A DNA stretch of 64,000 nucleotides. Origin: Gordius sp. MW1. Lineage: Eukaryota; Nematomorpha; Gordioida; Gordea; Gordiidae. Shown here piece after piece: positions 22,569-33,797 of this stretch. A program made the translations under genes and the position numbers. The stretch lies in NCBI GenBank assembly GCA_964036665.1, contig OZ038527.1, forward strand, positions 3,348,001-3,412,000. Reading direction: 5' to 3'. Under the pieces are notes generated by a model. That model was not told the origin of the DNA and did no database searches. It saw only the letters and a list, made by a program, of their open reading frames with translations. Within the stretch, counting starts at the first letter, position 1; each line of letters begins with the position of its first letter.

Positions 22569-24056
22569 GTGGCGTCAAGTAGGATCTATGCGGTGAGGCA
22601 GATATAAGCTAAATGATACCATCGAAGTATTTATAACCCAATTTGAGCTATTCCTGAGGAGCAAGCTAAAGTCCGCAACGGTCAATCGTAAAGCGGCGTT
22701 GCCAAAGCACCCTCTAGGGGTAAGCATTCCAGTTAGTGTAGGAGGACTATAGACCGCTAGATCTTACAGGAATTTAATACGAATAAGCTAAGAAACAGCT
22801 ACGGAAATTAATCAATAGAAATTCACGTGTGATGGCAAAGAGATATGAATTCTCAAAGGTTCGACAAGAGGTGGGTGAGACGATATACGTATACGCAAAT
22901 AGACTCAAGGCCGCAATTAACAATTGCAACTTCGAAATCAAAGTATTGCAAAACAGACTGGTTGACCAATTCATTATAGGGATACGCGATAGAGGCTTAC
23001 AGGCAAGGCTGTTAACGACATCAAAATGGACCGCTTACGAAAGCTGGAAATAGCGGCCGAGACGATAAAGGGGGGCTCGCGGGACGTGTCCGAATAGGCA
23101 TAGAGAGTAGAGGCGAGACGAGAAGCGTGGCCTAGGCCGGCCCTGATTCTCAGGTTAAACCATGCTTTAGATGCGTTAACCGTAGATGTATATATTAATA
23201 AAATCATTTGTTTCAATTTAACTTCGATACCGGCCCTACGGTATTGAGGATGCAATACAAGACCCGTCCCAGCGATGTACGCACACGGCCACGACAAGAT
23301 AAAGATTGTAGCCAAGGTGCAAGCCGAAGCAGACAGCTGGACCGCTGTTATTCGGGATCGATTAAATACAAGAGTTCGAGCCCGAAATTTGGCAAAGAAT
23401 ACATTGGAACTCGAGAGCGGCGGTTGAACGGTTAGCGGTCAATTACGCGGAAAGACCGAAGGATACCAAGTCCACAATCCATCCCGTTATGAAGCAATGG
23501 ACGGTCAGCAGAACGAATTCCCCAAAAGCAGCTAAGGGAATAAGGGTGGAAGTATCGTTAAAAGAAGACTTAGATCCGGTATTTATCCCCGCCAGAAAGG
23601 TGCCGATGGCTTGGAGGAAAGAAGTGCAAGAAGAACTGAATAAATGGGTAAGAGATGGTTTAATAGAATTTTTTTTGCAATGGGCCCGTCCAGTGGTGCC
23701 CTTAAATAAAAACGCTGGAAGCCTACGGTTATGCATTGATTACCGGTTTACTATAAAATACGCGCAAGGTTTGATTTGATGTATCCTTTACCAAAAATCG
23801 ACGATTTGTTAAATAAACTGGATAACGCGTGTTGTGTTGCTTCTGTAAGTTGGACCTTACCAAAGCTTATTTGCAGCTCGAGCTAGGTCCAGAGACATGC
23901 CAACGATTGACGATCTCTACGCACAAAGGTTTATTTAAAGTCAACCGCATGCCTTTTGGCTTAAATTGTCCGGGCCTATAATTAAATATTTTGACGAAGT
24001 TTTTATAACGGGCGCCGACTGACCCAAACAGGCTCGTTGCAGATTTTTAAAGAGAG
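22569..24056 (+). pseudogene. Deleted Ty3/gypsy internal region (gag, protease, partial RT)
   Basis: The gag part (22829-23090) contains KVRQEVGETIYVYANRLKAA and DQFIIGIRDRGLQARLL, a typical gypsy capsid C-terminal region. Near 23160, PCFRCVNR is a zinc-knuckle remnant. Near 23215-23235, FNFDTGPTV resembles the aspartic protease DTG site. Reverse transcriptase runs from about 23550 to 23967: IPARKVPMAWRKEVQEEL, ARPVVPLNKNAGSLRLCIDY, YPLPKIDDLLNKL, then after a frame change LDLTKAYLQLELGPETC and NRMPFGL. It stops before the YxDD catalytic motif, RNase H and integrase. Several frameshifts mean it cannot move on its own. Confidence 0.85.
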
Positions 24057-24229
24057 TGCCTCAGGCGCTACGTAAATTACCTAATTTTAAAATGTTATTG
24101 GTAATGCCTCGAGTGACAAATTGCCGTTAACTGGTTTTGAAGTATATCTTCGTTTTTGTATACACGATTATCATTCTTTCGGTCTTATCTATACGCCTTC
24201 CTACGATTAGAATATTACCGCGCGCAACA
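24057..24229 (+). repeat. 3' LTR of the Ty3/gypsy element
   Basis: Starts TGCCTCAGGCG and ends CGCGCAACA. Aligns along its length with 22388-22568 with scattered differences, so the insertion is not recent. No 5-bp target duplication is seen between the two outer flanks. Confidence 0.75.
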
Positions 24230-24612
24230 TTAACATAATCCAAAAAACGGGCAAAACGCTTATGTTTGCATTTTAAACCCAATTATTTTAAAAACTTGAT
24301 TTATGTGGAAAATACAAAACATTTATTCGTGTTCACCACAAAAACTTTATTGAAATTTGTTAACCGTTTCCCGGTTAATTTAACAAGGCCATTATAATAT
24401 TCCTTTATTTATATTATTTGTTTGCTATTTTATGGGGTATCTACTTACTCAAAAATCGAATTTGGGGTATTGACTTGGCATATCAAATTCTATTTTCGAA
24501 TAATGCCCGAAAAAACCCACATCTCTAATCTAAATTAAAAGGTTAAGTTTGCAGCTCTGAATATATAATTATTATTTTTTTGATTAGTAAAGATAATAGG
24601 TAATATTTCCAT
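24230..24612. other. AT-rich spacer, nothing recognised
   Basis: No exon or repeat end found. It ends in the target duplication ATTTCCAT (24605-24612) of the next element. Confidence 0.5.
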
Positions 24613-25852
24613 CAGGGTTTCTTTCAGGGGGGAGCCCGGGGGGGTATTACCCCCCCGGGCAATTTCAAATACCCCCCCGGAGAGTTTTGATTGAAGGAAG
24701 CATGAAACTCAAGTTCAAACATGAAGTCATAAGTTATATTAATAGGCTAAAATTTAAATTCAACAAATTATTTTAATTTGTCAATAAAAAAAAATATAAA
24801 ATTGGCGAAATTAAATTTTTTTTTACAAATCAGGTGGAAATTATTCATAGACATTTTTTCCCCTAATTTACAATCTTGAAAGTTACAAATTATCTTTAAT
24901 TAAAAAATATCAATAGATAAATAAACTTAAATAAATGCTTTTAGAATTATTAAATCACTATCTTACTTATAAACTTAAAAAAAATTATTATTAATAATCG
25001 ATTCTATTGTTTGTTTTTTATTGATATAATATGCTTATTTTGAATTGCAGATGTCTGGTAAATATAAAAGTACTATTTTACACTACTTTAGTAAAAAGGA
25101 AAAGCCTAATAAAAAAGATGGTAAATATAATTTAATTTGGAATAATTTTAATTATGTATTGGTATTTGTGTTTATATAAAATAAGACATGAATATTTGTT
25201 TGTAATAGGTAAAGATAACACTCAATTAAAAAACTCTTGTTTTATCCCTTACTATGGGAATTTATGGCAATTATTTTTAAGCATTAGATATTTTAAATAT
25301 ATATAAGTTAAAGGCAGATATTATTCTGCTTCCAGCAGTGAAATTCACATGAACTCTGAAAGAGGCAAGAAAGATTTTGGTTTTAATATAGAAGTATTAG
25401 ATATATTTTCATGTTTTAGGTCAAGGTGAAAATTGTAATTCTGCTGGAGTGGGGAAAACTGTCTCTTCTTTTTCTTATGATAAAAATGCTGGTAATTAAA
25501 ATTATGCAAGTTGTTTTTATTTTATTAATATATATTGATAAAGATGAGTGTATTGGCAGCTCTACTAATTGCTCAGTCTCTGAAAGTGAAAAACATGGGC
25601 AAAATTTAAAACTTAAACCATCATATAAATTTATGATTTCATGGACATCTAAATACAAATGGCTAATTTTTGATGAAGCCTTAGGTGGGGCTTTAGGCTC
25701 TGTCTGTTCTCTTTACAACAAAAACGATTTATTTATTCAACATAAAAATTAGTAAATATTATACAAAATGGTTTAGCAATTAAAAAATTTTTTACCCCCC
25801 CCCCGGAAGTTAAAAATACCCCCCCGGAGCATTTTTTCTGAAAGAAACCCTG
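24613..25852 (+). mobile_element. hAT element with perfect TIR and TSD, G-rich ends, truncated transposase
   Basis: Perfect 15-bp TIRs CAGGGTTTCTTTCAG / CTGAAAGAAACCCTG are flanked by a perfect 8-bp duplication ATTTCCAT (24605-24612 and 25853-25860). Each end carries CCCGGGGGGGTATT / AATACCCCCCCGG words in both orientations. The 1.24 kb interior retains exons of a transposase N-terminus but lacks the catalytic and hATC parts, so it is a non-autonomous deletion derivative. Confidence 0.9.
25051..25752 (+). pseudogene. hAT transposase N-terminal exons (TTF-type zinc finger remnant)
   Basis: Exon 1 starts ATG at 25051 and encodes KYKSTILHYFSKKEKPNKK, the basic opening typical of ZMYM1-like hAT proteins, with a donor GTAAAT near 25121. 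A middle exon lies near 25419-25490 (GENCNSAGVGKTVSSF). A last segment (about 25540-25752) contains SYKFMISWTSKYKWLIFDEA then SVCSLYNK, corresponding to the W-x-x-K-y-x-W-L-x-y-D-e...C-x-x-C part of the TTF zinc finger. The finger has partly lost its cysteines. The frame ends at TAG 25750-25752 and no catalytic region follows. Confidence 0.65.
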
Positions 25853-25860
25853 ATTTCCAT

Positions 25861-26841
25861 AATTACCAGTTGTAATATCAAATGTTCATAGTTCCAAGTT
25901 TACTTATTGGTTTATGCAAAAACCAAATATGAGCTATTTTTTTTTCATTTTAATAACGTTAAATCATTTAAATATGAATTGTATGTAAATTTTAGTGAAG
26001 CCTTTGGTTTAAATGGGATTAATTAATGGTGAGTTTTCTTTACAACTTGTGTTTATTTTTTTATTGGGGTTAACATATAATTAAAATATAAGAAATGTGA
26101 TTTAGCCTACGTTATATTTAAATTGCTACATATTGACATGAAATAAAGGCAATATTTTTTTTTCAATTTGCGTTTAAACAATCATTATACTTGACATTTA
26201 GTTTTTAAAATAGTAAATTAGATTTTAAAACTATTTAAATTTGAAAAAAAAAAAACGAACTATACATTTTTTAATAAAAATCGTATTAAAAATTGCGTTT
26301 TTAATGATTAAATTTGCTTAAAAGCTAATATATACTTTGTATTTATAATTTGCGTAATTTATTAGATTCATCTCCAATAAAAGGTATCAACGGCGCAAAA
26401 TGTTATAAGCGTGAGGTGAAAAAAGTCGCGAGTTAATCATGCTAACGATTGCTTTTCAACAAACATAATACTTTTCATTTCCCCTTCTGACTTTTATTGG
26501 GGTTGTGTATCTTTCTACCCATCAATGTGTATTTCCCTAAAAACTTGCTTAAATACCCATCTCTGGGTTTATATAATTACCACGAAAACTAAAATAAGCT
26601 CTTATAATTGGTTACACTTTATTAATAACATTTGTATGTTAAGCTTAATTTGCAATTTAAATGTTCGCTTTAATTTAATCTTCAAAAATTTCCCAAAATA
26701 GATCAAATCCGACACTAGTCAAATGTCACGCATCTTTATCCGATCGAATAAATTAATGATTTTTGAAATGGTTTATATTTAAAGGAAAGTGGACCTAAAA
26801 CTCGCCCAAATATTAAATATTTTTAAAGGATGTTATTTAAA
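25861..26841. other. Intergenic, no gene seen
   Basis: AT-rich sequence between two transposons. A moderately mixed-composition stretch at 26370-26570 has no open frame worth calling. Confidence 0.45.
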
Positions 26842-27496
26842 TGCTCAGTAAAAAAATCAAAAATGCTCAGTAAAATATGCTCAGTATTTTATTAATATGC
26901 TCAGTAAATAATCTTAATATTGCTCAGTTATGAATCCAAAATGCTCAGTATTTTTAAAAAATGCTCAGTAATTTTATTAAATAATACTCAATCTTAATCT
27001 ATTTAGCACTAATATTTTGTAAAAATAAAGTTAAATTGAGTGTGTGGAAATTGGAATATTTTATTTTGGCTAAATTAAATAGATTGGAGACCTGATTGTT
27101 AAATTTTTAAAGGTTATAAGGTATCTTAGTGTCTTAAATTTTTTCCCTAGTCCTCCTTTCTCTCCCTTCAAATAAATAAATGGCAAATTAAAAAAGCTAT
27201 GAAAAGTAATGAACTATAATTCCCATTCTAAAATGCTCTGCCTTTCCCTTCTTAAATTATACATGTTTATAATGTATTTTTTTTGCAAATTTTGTTGAGA
27301 TTTATCAATCTTAAACTTTGTAAAGGGAAAATATAACATTTTTATTTGAATATAATCACAAATATTTACAAATACAGACAAATTATAATAATTAACAATT
27401 TAAAATGAAAAATAGACAAATTTTTCTGGAGACAACTTTCATTTCAAAACCTAAAATTTGTTATACAATCAATGTTAAATAATCTAAACTTACCAT

Positions 27497-27664
27497 TTAC
27501 TGAACAATAAAGGCTGATTTAGCCTTCGAGGGTCTGCCTCGTTTTCTTTTTTGCCCTATAGGCACACATTTGGCTTCTTTAGGTGGTTGGCAAAATTTAA
27601 GTTTAATTGCCAACCCAACGACATGTTTGCAAATATATTGTTTACAAAACGATAGACAATTGCA
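27497..27664 (-). pseudogene. MULE transposase C-terminal SWIM zinc-finger exon
   Basis: After an acceptor (CTCCACCAG) the frame reads CNCLSFCKQYICKHVVGLAI, then PPKEAKCVPIGQKRKRGRPS, ending KAKSAFIVQ-stop. The C-x-C ... C-x-H arrangement is the SWIM zinc finger. The following PIGQKRKRGRP linker and terminal ...Q-stop are typical of the C-terminus of MULE-type transposases and related host proteins. Upstream transposase exons were not found between the arrays, so the copy is probably internally deleted. Confidence 0.75.
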
Positions 27665-28075
27665 CTGGTGGAGGTAGTTTATAAAATAAAATTTATTTTA
27701 ATTAACATAGCAATTAAAAATAAACCCTTTTTCAGACGAGCACTTTGACTCCATGGGAAACACGCAACACTCTTACTTAGATATTTCGAGTTCGAATCTT
27801 GCTCTAGGATTTTATTATATTTTAAAAACTAATTCCTTCTGAAAGAATTGGGACGCCGTATAGCTGCCAATACCCTTGACAATAGGGAAACTTTTTTCAT
27901 TAAACAGAAAATCGGACATTATTTGTCATTGTAACGTTTCGAATGTATACCTCACATATGATTTTTATAGTTTTTTATAGCTTCATTTAATAAAAAATGC
28001 ATTAAAATAATTCTTAGTTACTTTGCATAAATAAAAAAATTACTAAGCAAGATTTGAATAAAAAACTGAACAAAT

Positions 28076-28855
28076 TGTTACGTCCTCGGGAAAATGAGAA
28101 GGACTGGGGGCTGACGGGGGTTTTATCCCTTATTATCTTGGCACCTTTAATCCCTTTTACTGATATCCTCAAACTATTTGTTCAATTCACTTTATTAATT
28201 GCAATATCACTCCAGAATTCTGGCCAAATAATAATTTATTGTTCAACTTTCGCTCCAAATAACAATGATAGATGTATATAACTACGTAACAACGAAACGA
28301 ATTACGGCGCAATGATAATAGCGCGGGGATATAATTTCTAGCGATTAAAAAGGGGGGAAAACTGGTTCTCAAGTGGAAAACTTCTTAGTACTGTATCGTT
28401 GGGGGGGGGGGGGAACTTTATGGAGATACGTTCGAAAACCAAGGTTCTGGAACGGGGAAAATCTAGATTGTGTTTTGTATCGATTTTCGTGGGACTTATA
28501 TAGCTTCAATTTTTTTGGCTTGTATCTTTATCCTTGAAACTTCTTTTCTCTTCGACCCATTTTTCCGCGACAACTTTTAATGAATGGCTCTCCCCTTCCA
28601 AGGATTTTCGAATCTTCTGCTGACAGTTTGAGGTTTCCACTACGTTTCCTGGGCCAATTCGTTATTTATTACCAGGTTTTGTTGTATCCTTGCTTTTCTC
28701 TGTTACTTCTTTCGGGCCAAGTCGTGATTTATAGCCTTGTTTTGCTGGATCCTTGCTCTATTTCTCTACCAATCCAATCTTCGATAACCTTCCTCCGTCC
28801 TTAGCTCGCTTTCGAAGCCGATTAACGATCTAGAGCCCACCATTCCTAATATGGA
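28076..28855. repeat. GC-richer insert, possible solo LTR
   Basis: Starting TGTTACGTCCTCGGG, this block is clearly more GC-rich than the MULE around it. It contains a G-run at 28401-28413 and a ~60-bp imperfect tandem duplication (GGGCCAATTCGTTATTTAT... and GGGCCAAGTCGTGATTTAT..., 28650-28775). The TGTTACG start is common in invertebrate Ty3/gypsy LTRs. The right end and a target duplication were not found, so the call is tentative. Confidence 0.35.
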
Positions 28856-29173
28856 GTGGTTCCCTTTTTAATGAATTTTATACTGAAAATTACTAAACAT
28901 TAAATTATTTACTGAGCATTTAATTATTCTACTGAGCATTTGAATATTCTACTGAGCAAAAAATAAATTAATTACTGAGCACAATAATTTGTTCTCATTT
29001 TTAAAGTAGTTTGATTTGGTGATAAACATTTTTAACATGTTCATATTCGGTGTAATACAACCAAAGGTAATTATAATATCGAACAAATTTTATTTTTGAA
29101 TTTTCCTCTCGTCATTACAATGACATTTTTTTATATTTCCTGAGATACACTTATTAATTTTGGTCCTTACATG

Positions 29174-29337
29174 CATAGGCGTAGCCAGGGGGTGGGACGG
29201 AGGGGTGACTGCCCCCAAAAATCCAAAAGTTCTTCAAAATCTAATATAAATATGGCTGAAATTACTTAAAATTCATTTTGCCCCTCCCTAAATCATTATT
29301 ACCCCCCCCCCTCTAAATCTAATCGGCTGCGCCCATG
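29174..29337. mobile_element. CATGGGCGTAGCCAG-family MITE
   Basis: Ends CATAGGCGTAGCCAGG and CGGCTGCGCCCATG. Flanking octamers CTTACATG and CATACATG share six of eight positions. C-runs near the right end. Confidence 0.8.
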
Positions 29338-30360
29338 CATACATGTCTCATCATTTAAATTGAGTCCAACTATAAATGTAAAAAATTATATAACGTTTAT
29401 AGTTTAAAAATTCTCATTTTTCTAGACAAACGCCCCAAAGCTTATAGCTAAATTACACCATTACTGTGCGATAAATCAGGCTGTCGTTTTTATGTATACA
29501 AGATCAGTTTTTATAACTTGTATTTATACATTTTTTAATGCACATTTATCAAGCAATTATTAATAAGTGATGATAATAAAAATATGAAAGTTAAAATTAA
29601 AACGTGTTTAAGACTTTTATGACAACTTAATGTCTCTATTATAGAGTGTATTTAGTTTAGGATAATGCTGTGTGTGTCGCTTTCATTGAATTTCAGGTTA
29701 AGATTTATAGTCTTACATTTTACATAGCACTTTTATTATTAATAACTCTACCTACGGCTAAGATGTATCTGCATGTTCAAAACTTATAAAAATATTTCAA
29801 ATTCTTAGTTTTGTTTACATTGTCACTTTTATGTTTTTATCGATATAAGCGCTGAAAGCTTTAGGGCTAAACGATAATATGAGGTTATGATTATGTTGAG
29901 AATAGCATAATAAATTCCATAAATTAATTAGGTTAAAACAATAAGATGCGGTGTTATCCATCAATTATGTTATTAATTGCTATGCAATTTATGGTTAATT
30001 CTTGTTTTTGGTATAACTCTAAAGTTTTGTCCTTGATAACTTATTGTCATTATGATAAAAAAATTGGTCCTAATGTCTTTAATAGTTATCTCTTCGATAA
30101 TAATTTGTTGCACGTTTTAACGTTTTGGCAAATAAAAATTACTTAATTAAGTCCCTTAGTAACGTTTAATGACGATCAGAATAAAACACAGAGTCGATTG
30201 ATAGTGCTTAAAGAGAGTTGCAGAAACATTGTATTTCAACAATCTTCAAAAAGAATTGCACATAATTACTAGACTTTTTGTTTATAAAATAAACTTCAAG
30301 GAGCAGCTTAAAACCATATGCGGAATTGTGTATAGTTTGTAATATTTTAATTAGGTATAT
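29338..30360. other. Intergenic; contains one Helentron-like terminal palindrome
   Basis: AT-rich with no exon recognised. TATTAATTGCTATGCAATTTATGG at about 29971-29992, quoted here in two parts TATTAATTGCTATG / CAATTTATGG, matches the terminal palindrome of the 59211-59910 family. Confidence 0.45.
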
Positions 30361-30517
30361 GTATTAAACAGGGGTCTGAACCCGCCCACAATAAAATCGG
30401 GTTCGTGTTCGGGTTTGGCATAAATTTTGAAATCGGGTTCGGGTTCGTGTTCGGGTTTGCATAAATTTTGAAACCCGGTTCGGGTACAGGTTCGGGTTCA
30501 AAAAATTTTATTATACT

Positions 30518-33500
30518 CATTGGCGTATACAAGGGTATGATTTAAGGTTGTAACACTACCCATGAGTTTCAAATAATAAAATTTTTATATTGTATTTGCA
30601 CACAAATATTACTGATAATTATAATTATAAATTATTTTGGAAGTGTTATTAAGGTTTTCGTTGCTTTTTCTATTTTTATATGTTCAAAATTTATAAATTT
30701 TATTCGAAATTTAAATTTTAGATAAATAGCTCCCATCTCATCCAATTTCCGAAATTTTAATATGAAACGCCAACAATATCCTTCCATTTATAACTACTTC
30801 CCTAAAAAATTAACTTTTCCAACGAGAAAAGTAGCAGCCAGGGTAATTTACAAATTATTATAATTCACTCTAGATTCTAGAATTTAATTTAGAAAATGTT
30901 AGTACTAGTACTAATTCAGTAGGAGAAGAAGAGGAACATAGAGATCAGGATCAGGGTGGTAAATAAATTATATAATAAGCTAAATATAGATTCTAGAATC
31001 TATTTCCATAGAAAAAGGTATTAATGCTGTAAGACTAAGAATACAAGAAAAAGATCAAGGTAATTTACTCTTTCTTCAAACTCAACTCACTCTCTAGAAT
31101 CTTTTTTAGAAAATAATCAAACACTAGTAGTTACAGCCAGTGTGAAGTCTAAAATAGATATTAGTGAGGATAACATTCAAAATATATTAAATCTATACTT
31201 TTAGTTTTAGATGACCATGACATAGGCAATTATATTTACTCAAATTTGATTGGGATGGAGAAATTTAGAGTTTTTAAATTAATCTGGCAACCTGGGGAAA
31301 GCTTTGAGTTCCCCAAATGTGGAACTCGTAATTTAAAATTTCAATATCAGTGGTTTAAACAATGGCCATGGTTATGTTACTCCAAAAAGCTTGGAGGAGC
31401 TTTTTGTAAGTATTGTGTACTTGCAGGGAAGGTTACGGGTGGAAAAGGCTCTCAAAATTTAAATAGTTTAACTGTAAATGCTTATACCAGGTTAGATAAA
31501 TTGCTAGTTTTTAAATCACAGTTTGTGCTTTTAACAGGTTCCAAAATGCAAAACAAACATTCAACATACATTCACAAAATAATTATCATTTGCATGCAGT
31601 TGACATTATCAACTCGCTTGAAGATATTTATATTAACAAAAAACAGGCAATTGACCTTGTTATTTTAAATGAAAAAAAATTCTATTACGAAAAAACAAGG
31701 GAAGTATTATATACTATAACGGATGCTTTAGTGTTCTGTGGCAGGCAAGGAATTGCTTTGAGAGGTATTTTAATCTAAATGTTTAGTATAGGCTCTTTTT
31801 AATAGGTCACCGTGATTATGGCCTGTTACCAGTTGAAAATCCCAGGATAAATGATAGCAATGAAGGGAATTTCAGGGAGATCTTGATTTTACTTTCAAAG
31901 TTCAGCGAGAAAGTGAAAACTGATTTAAAAGAATGTCCTAAAAATGCTAATTACCTCTCACCTGGTATACAAAATGAATTAATTTGTATTATCAAACAAC
32001 ATATTCAAACAAGAATAGTTGCAGAAATTAATAAGTCACCCTTTTTTTCACTTCTCTTGGATGAGACAACGGATATCTCAACACAAGAACAAATGGCCGT
32101 TGTTATCCGTTATGTTGATTTGAATACACAACCAACAGTGGTCAGAGAGGTCTTTTTAGAATATATCAAGATCAAGGATATGTCAGCAAAGGGGATGTTT
32201 GAAGTTGTGATGCAGACTCTTAAAGGTCTAAAAATTGACATTACAAAACTTAGAGGGCAGGGTTATGATGGAGCCCCAGTGATGAGTGGCTCTAAAAACG
32301 GGTTGCAGACTTTGTTTAAGAATGTGTGCCCTAAGGCTATATATATTCATTGTGCGTCGCACAATCTAAATTTGTCAATTAAAGATTCTTGCAAGATTTC
32401 CAACATTAGGAATTGTATGGGAAGATTATGATTGTTTTTATATTTAATTTGTTTTTTATAAAAGGTGTTATTAAAAAGATTACGGATTTTATAACTTCGC
32501 CAAAAAAATTGAATCTCTTAAACTCTGTATTGCTATCTTTGTCAACCAATCCAAAATCCTCTAAATTAACGACACTTTGTGAAACAAGGTGGACCCAAAA
32601 GCATAATGCTGTCAAGAGATTTTATGAATTTAAAGAAGCCATTTTTACTACACTTGAAAAGATTTGTGAATGGGATGATGTAGAATCATCATCGAGTGCA
32701 ACGATTCTACTTTCATCATTGAAACAAGGCCAATTTTGGTTGTCTCTTTATATGTTGCACCAAGTATTTTCTTATACAATACATCTAAGCAACTATTTGC
32801 AAACGATCAACATTGATCTATCACAGGCAATGTATGCCGCCCAAAATGCTCTTTGCCAAATTAAAGAATTGCGTAAAAATTCAGAAGAGGGGTTTCAAAC
32901 TATTTTTACCAATGTTTCAACATTTGGAAAGAGTCATGATTTTTTCATCAATATCCCTAGAAGGACCTCCCTTCAAACATTAAGGTCCAATATAGAGACA
33001 ACATGCCCCGAAGTCTATTACAGGATCTCATTGTACAATCCCTTTTTGGATTCTGTTTTAGCTGAATTAGATGAACGATTCATTAAAAACCAACAAATAC
33101 TTATGGGATTTGATACCCTCTTTATTAAAGACCCCGTTCAGCTCACCCCTCAAATATTAAATAATTTTTTAATATTAGCTAAATTTTATGAAGATGATCT
33201 TGAAGGATCAGAAGAGCAGTTTAAATCCGATATTAAATCGTGGTATTCATCTTTTAAAAACTCCAATTCAGATACATTACCTAGGAATGCATTGGATACC
33301 TTATCCAATCATGCCTCCAAACTAGATCTTTATCCTAATATTAAAATTCTTTACCATATATTAGCAACTTTACCTGTGACAACGTGCTCTAATGAGCGGT
33401 GTTTTACAGTCCTAAAAAGACTTAAAACATATCTTAGAAGCACAATTGGACAAGAAAGGTAAACTAAATGGTTTTATTATTAATTTTTAATTTCAGGCTT

Positions 33501-33797
33501 ACCGGATTAACGTTGCTCTATGTACACAGGCAATATACTCCTGAAACTAAAGATGTTGTAAATGCGTTTCTATCTAATAATCGTCGATATTGATATTCAA
33601 TTTATATCATTTTTATATTGTTATTGAATATTAATAAATATTTGTCTGAATTTTACTTTTAGTATTTTATTATTTTTACGCTATAGTCACTTTAAACTTT
33701 TAGAAAAAAATCATTTTTAAAAAAAAATATTTACAAAAAAATTTTGCCTTAAAAATTTTCTAACACTACCCATGAGTAAATCCTAGATACGCCTATG
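30518..33797 (+). mobile_element. Potentially autonomous ZMYM1-like hAT transposon
   Basis: Left TIR CATTGGCGTATACAAGG; right end CCTAGATACGCCTATG. Further inside, AACACTACCCATGAGT occurs at both ends as direct copies (30553 and 33762). The flanks share only ATACT adjacent to both ends, so the target duplication here is not a perfect octamer. A second, internally deleted copy at 49213-50520 has a perfect one. It carries an intact split transposase gene (separate entry). Confidence 0.88.
30762..33593 (+). CDS. hAT transposase, TTF zinc finger + DUF4371 + hATC, nine exons, 828 codons
   Basis: Cut-and-paste DNA transposase. Exons are 30762-30842, 30874-30958, 31012-31059, 31098-31163, 31211-31490, 31538-31764, 31806-32414, 32465-33458 and 33497-33593. 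All eight introns are 31-53 nt GT-AG, every phase agrees, and no internal stop or frameshift remains (2487 nt). The N-terminus MKRQQYPSIYNYFPKK is basic. The TTF-type zinc finger holds WFKQWPWLCYSKKLGGAFCK then YC, with FNIHSQNNYH supplying histidines. The catalytic region includes FFSLLLDETTDISTQEQMAV, GQGYDGAPVMSG and IHCASHNLNLS. The hATC end is TTCSNERCFTVLKRLKTYLR and LTGLTLLYVHRQ. The exon 2 donor could be 3 nt earlier with no frame effect. Family assignment is by motif; activity is inferred only from intactness. Confidence 0.88.

Larger units (their letters stand above)
26842..28981 (-). mobile_element. Mutator-like (MULE) element bounded by inverted TGCTCAGTA arrays
   Basis: Seven copies of TGCTCAGTA (one ending in T) lie at 26842-26970. 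Four exact reverse-complement copies TACTGAGCA, plus degenerate ones, lie at 28881-28981. They form long imperfect inverted termini of a 2.1 kb unit. Inside, on the minus strand, is a SWIM-type zinc-finger exon of a MULE transposase. Exact ends and the target duplication could not be fixed. Confidence 0.65.

Noticed and set aside
23443..23736. 97-codon minus-strand frame
   Set aside because: Antisense shadow of the gypsy reverse transcriptase frame at 23489-23779.
28054..28281. 75-codon + strand frame MNKKLNKLLRPRENEKDW...
   Set aside because: Spans the boundary between MULE sequence and the GC-richer insert; no family resemblance and no splice context.
31521..31537. A 17-nt GT...AG stretch in the hAT transposase that would restore the frame as an ultra-short intron
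   Set aside because: A normal 47-nt intron (31491-31537, donor ACCAG|GTTAGA) uses the same acceptor, keeps the frame and joins NAYTR to FQNAKQTF as expected for the zinc-finger region. The copy at 50 kb fits the same model with 46 nt.
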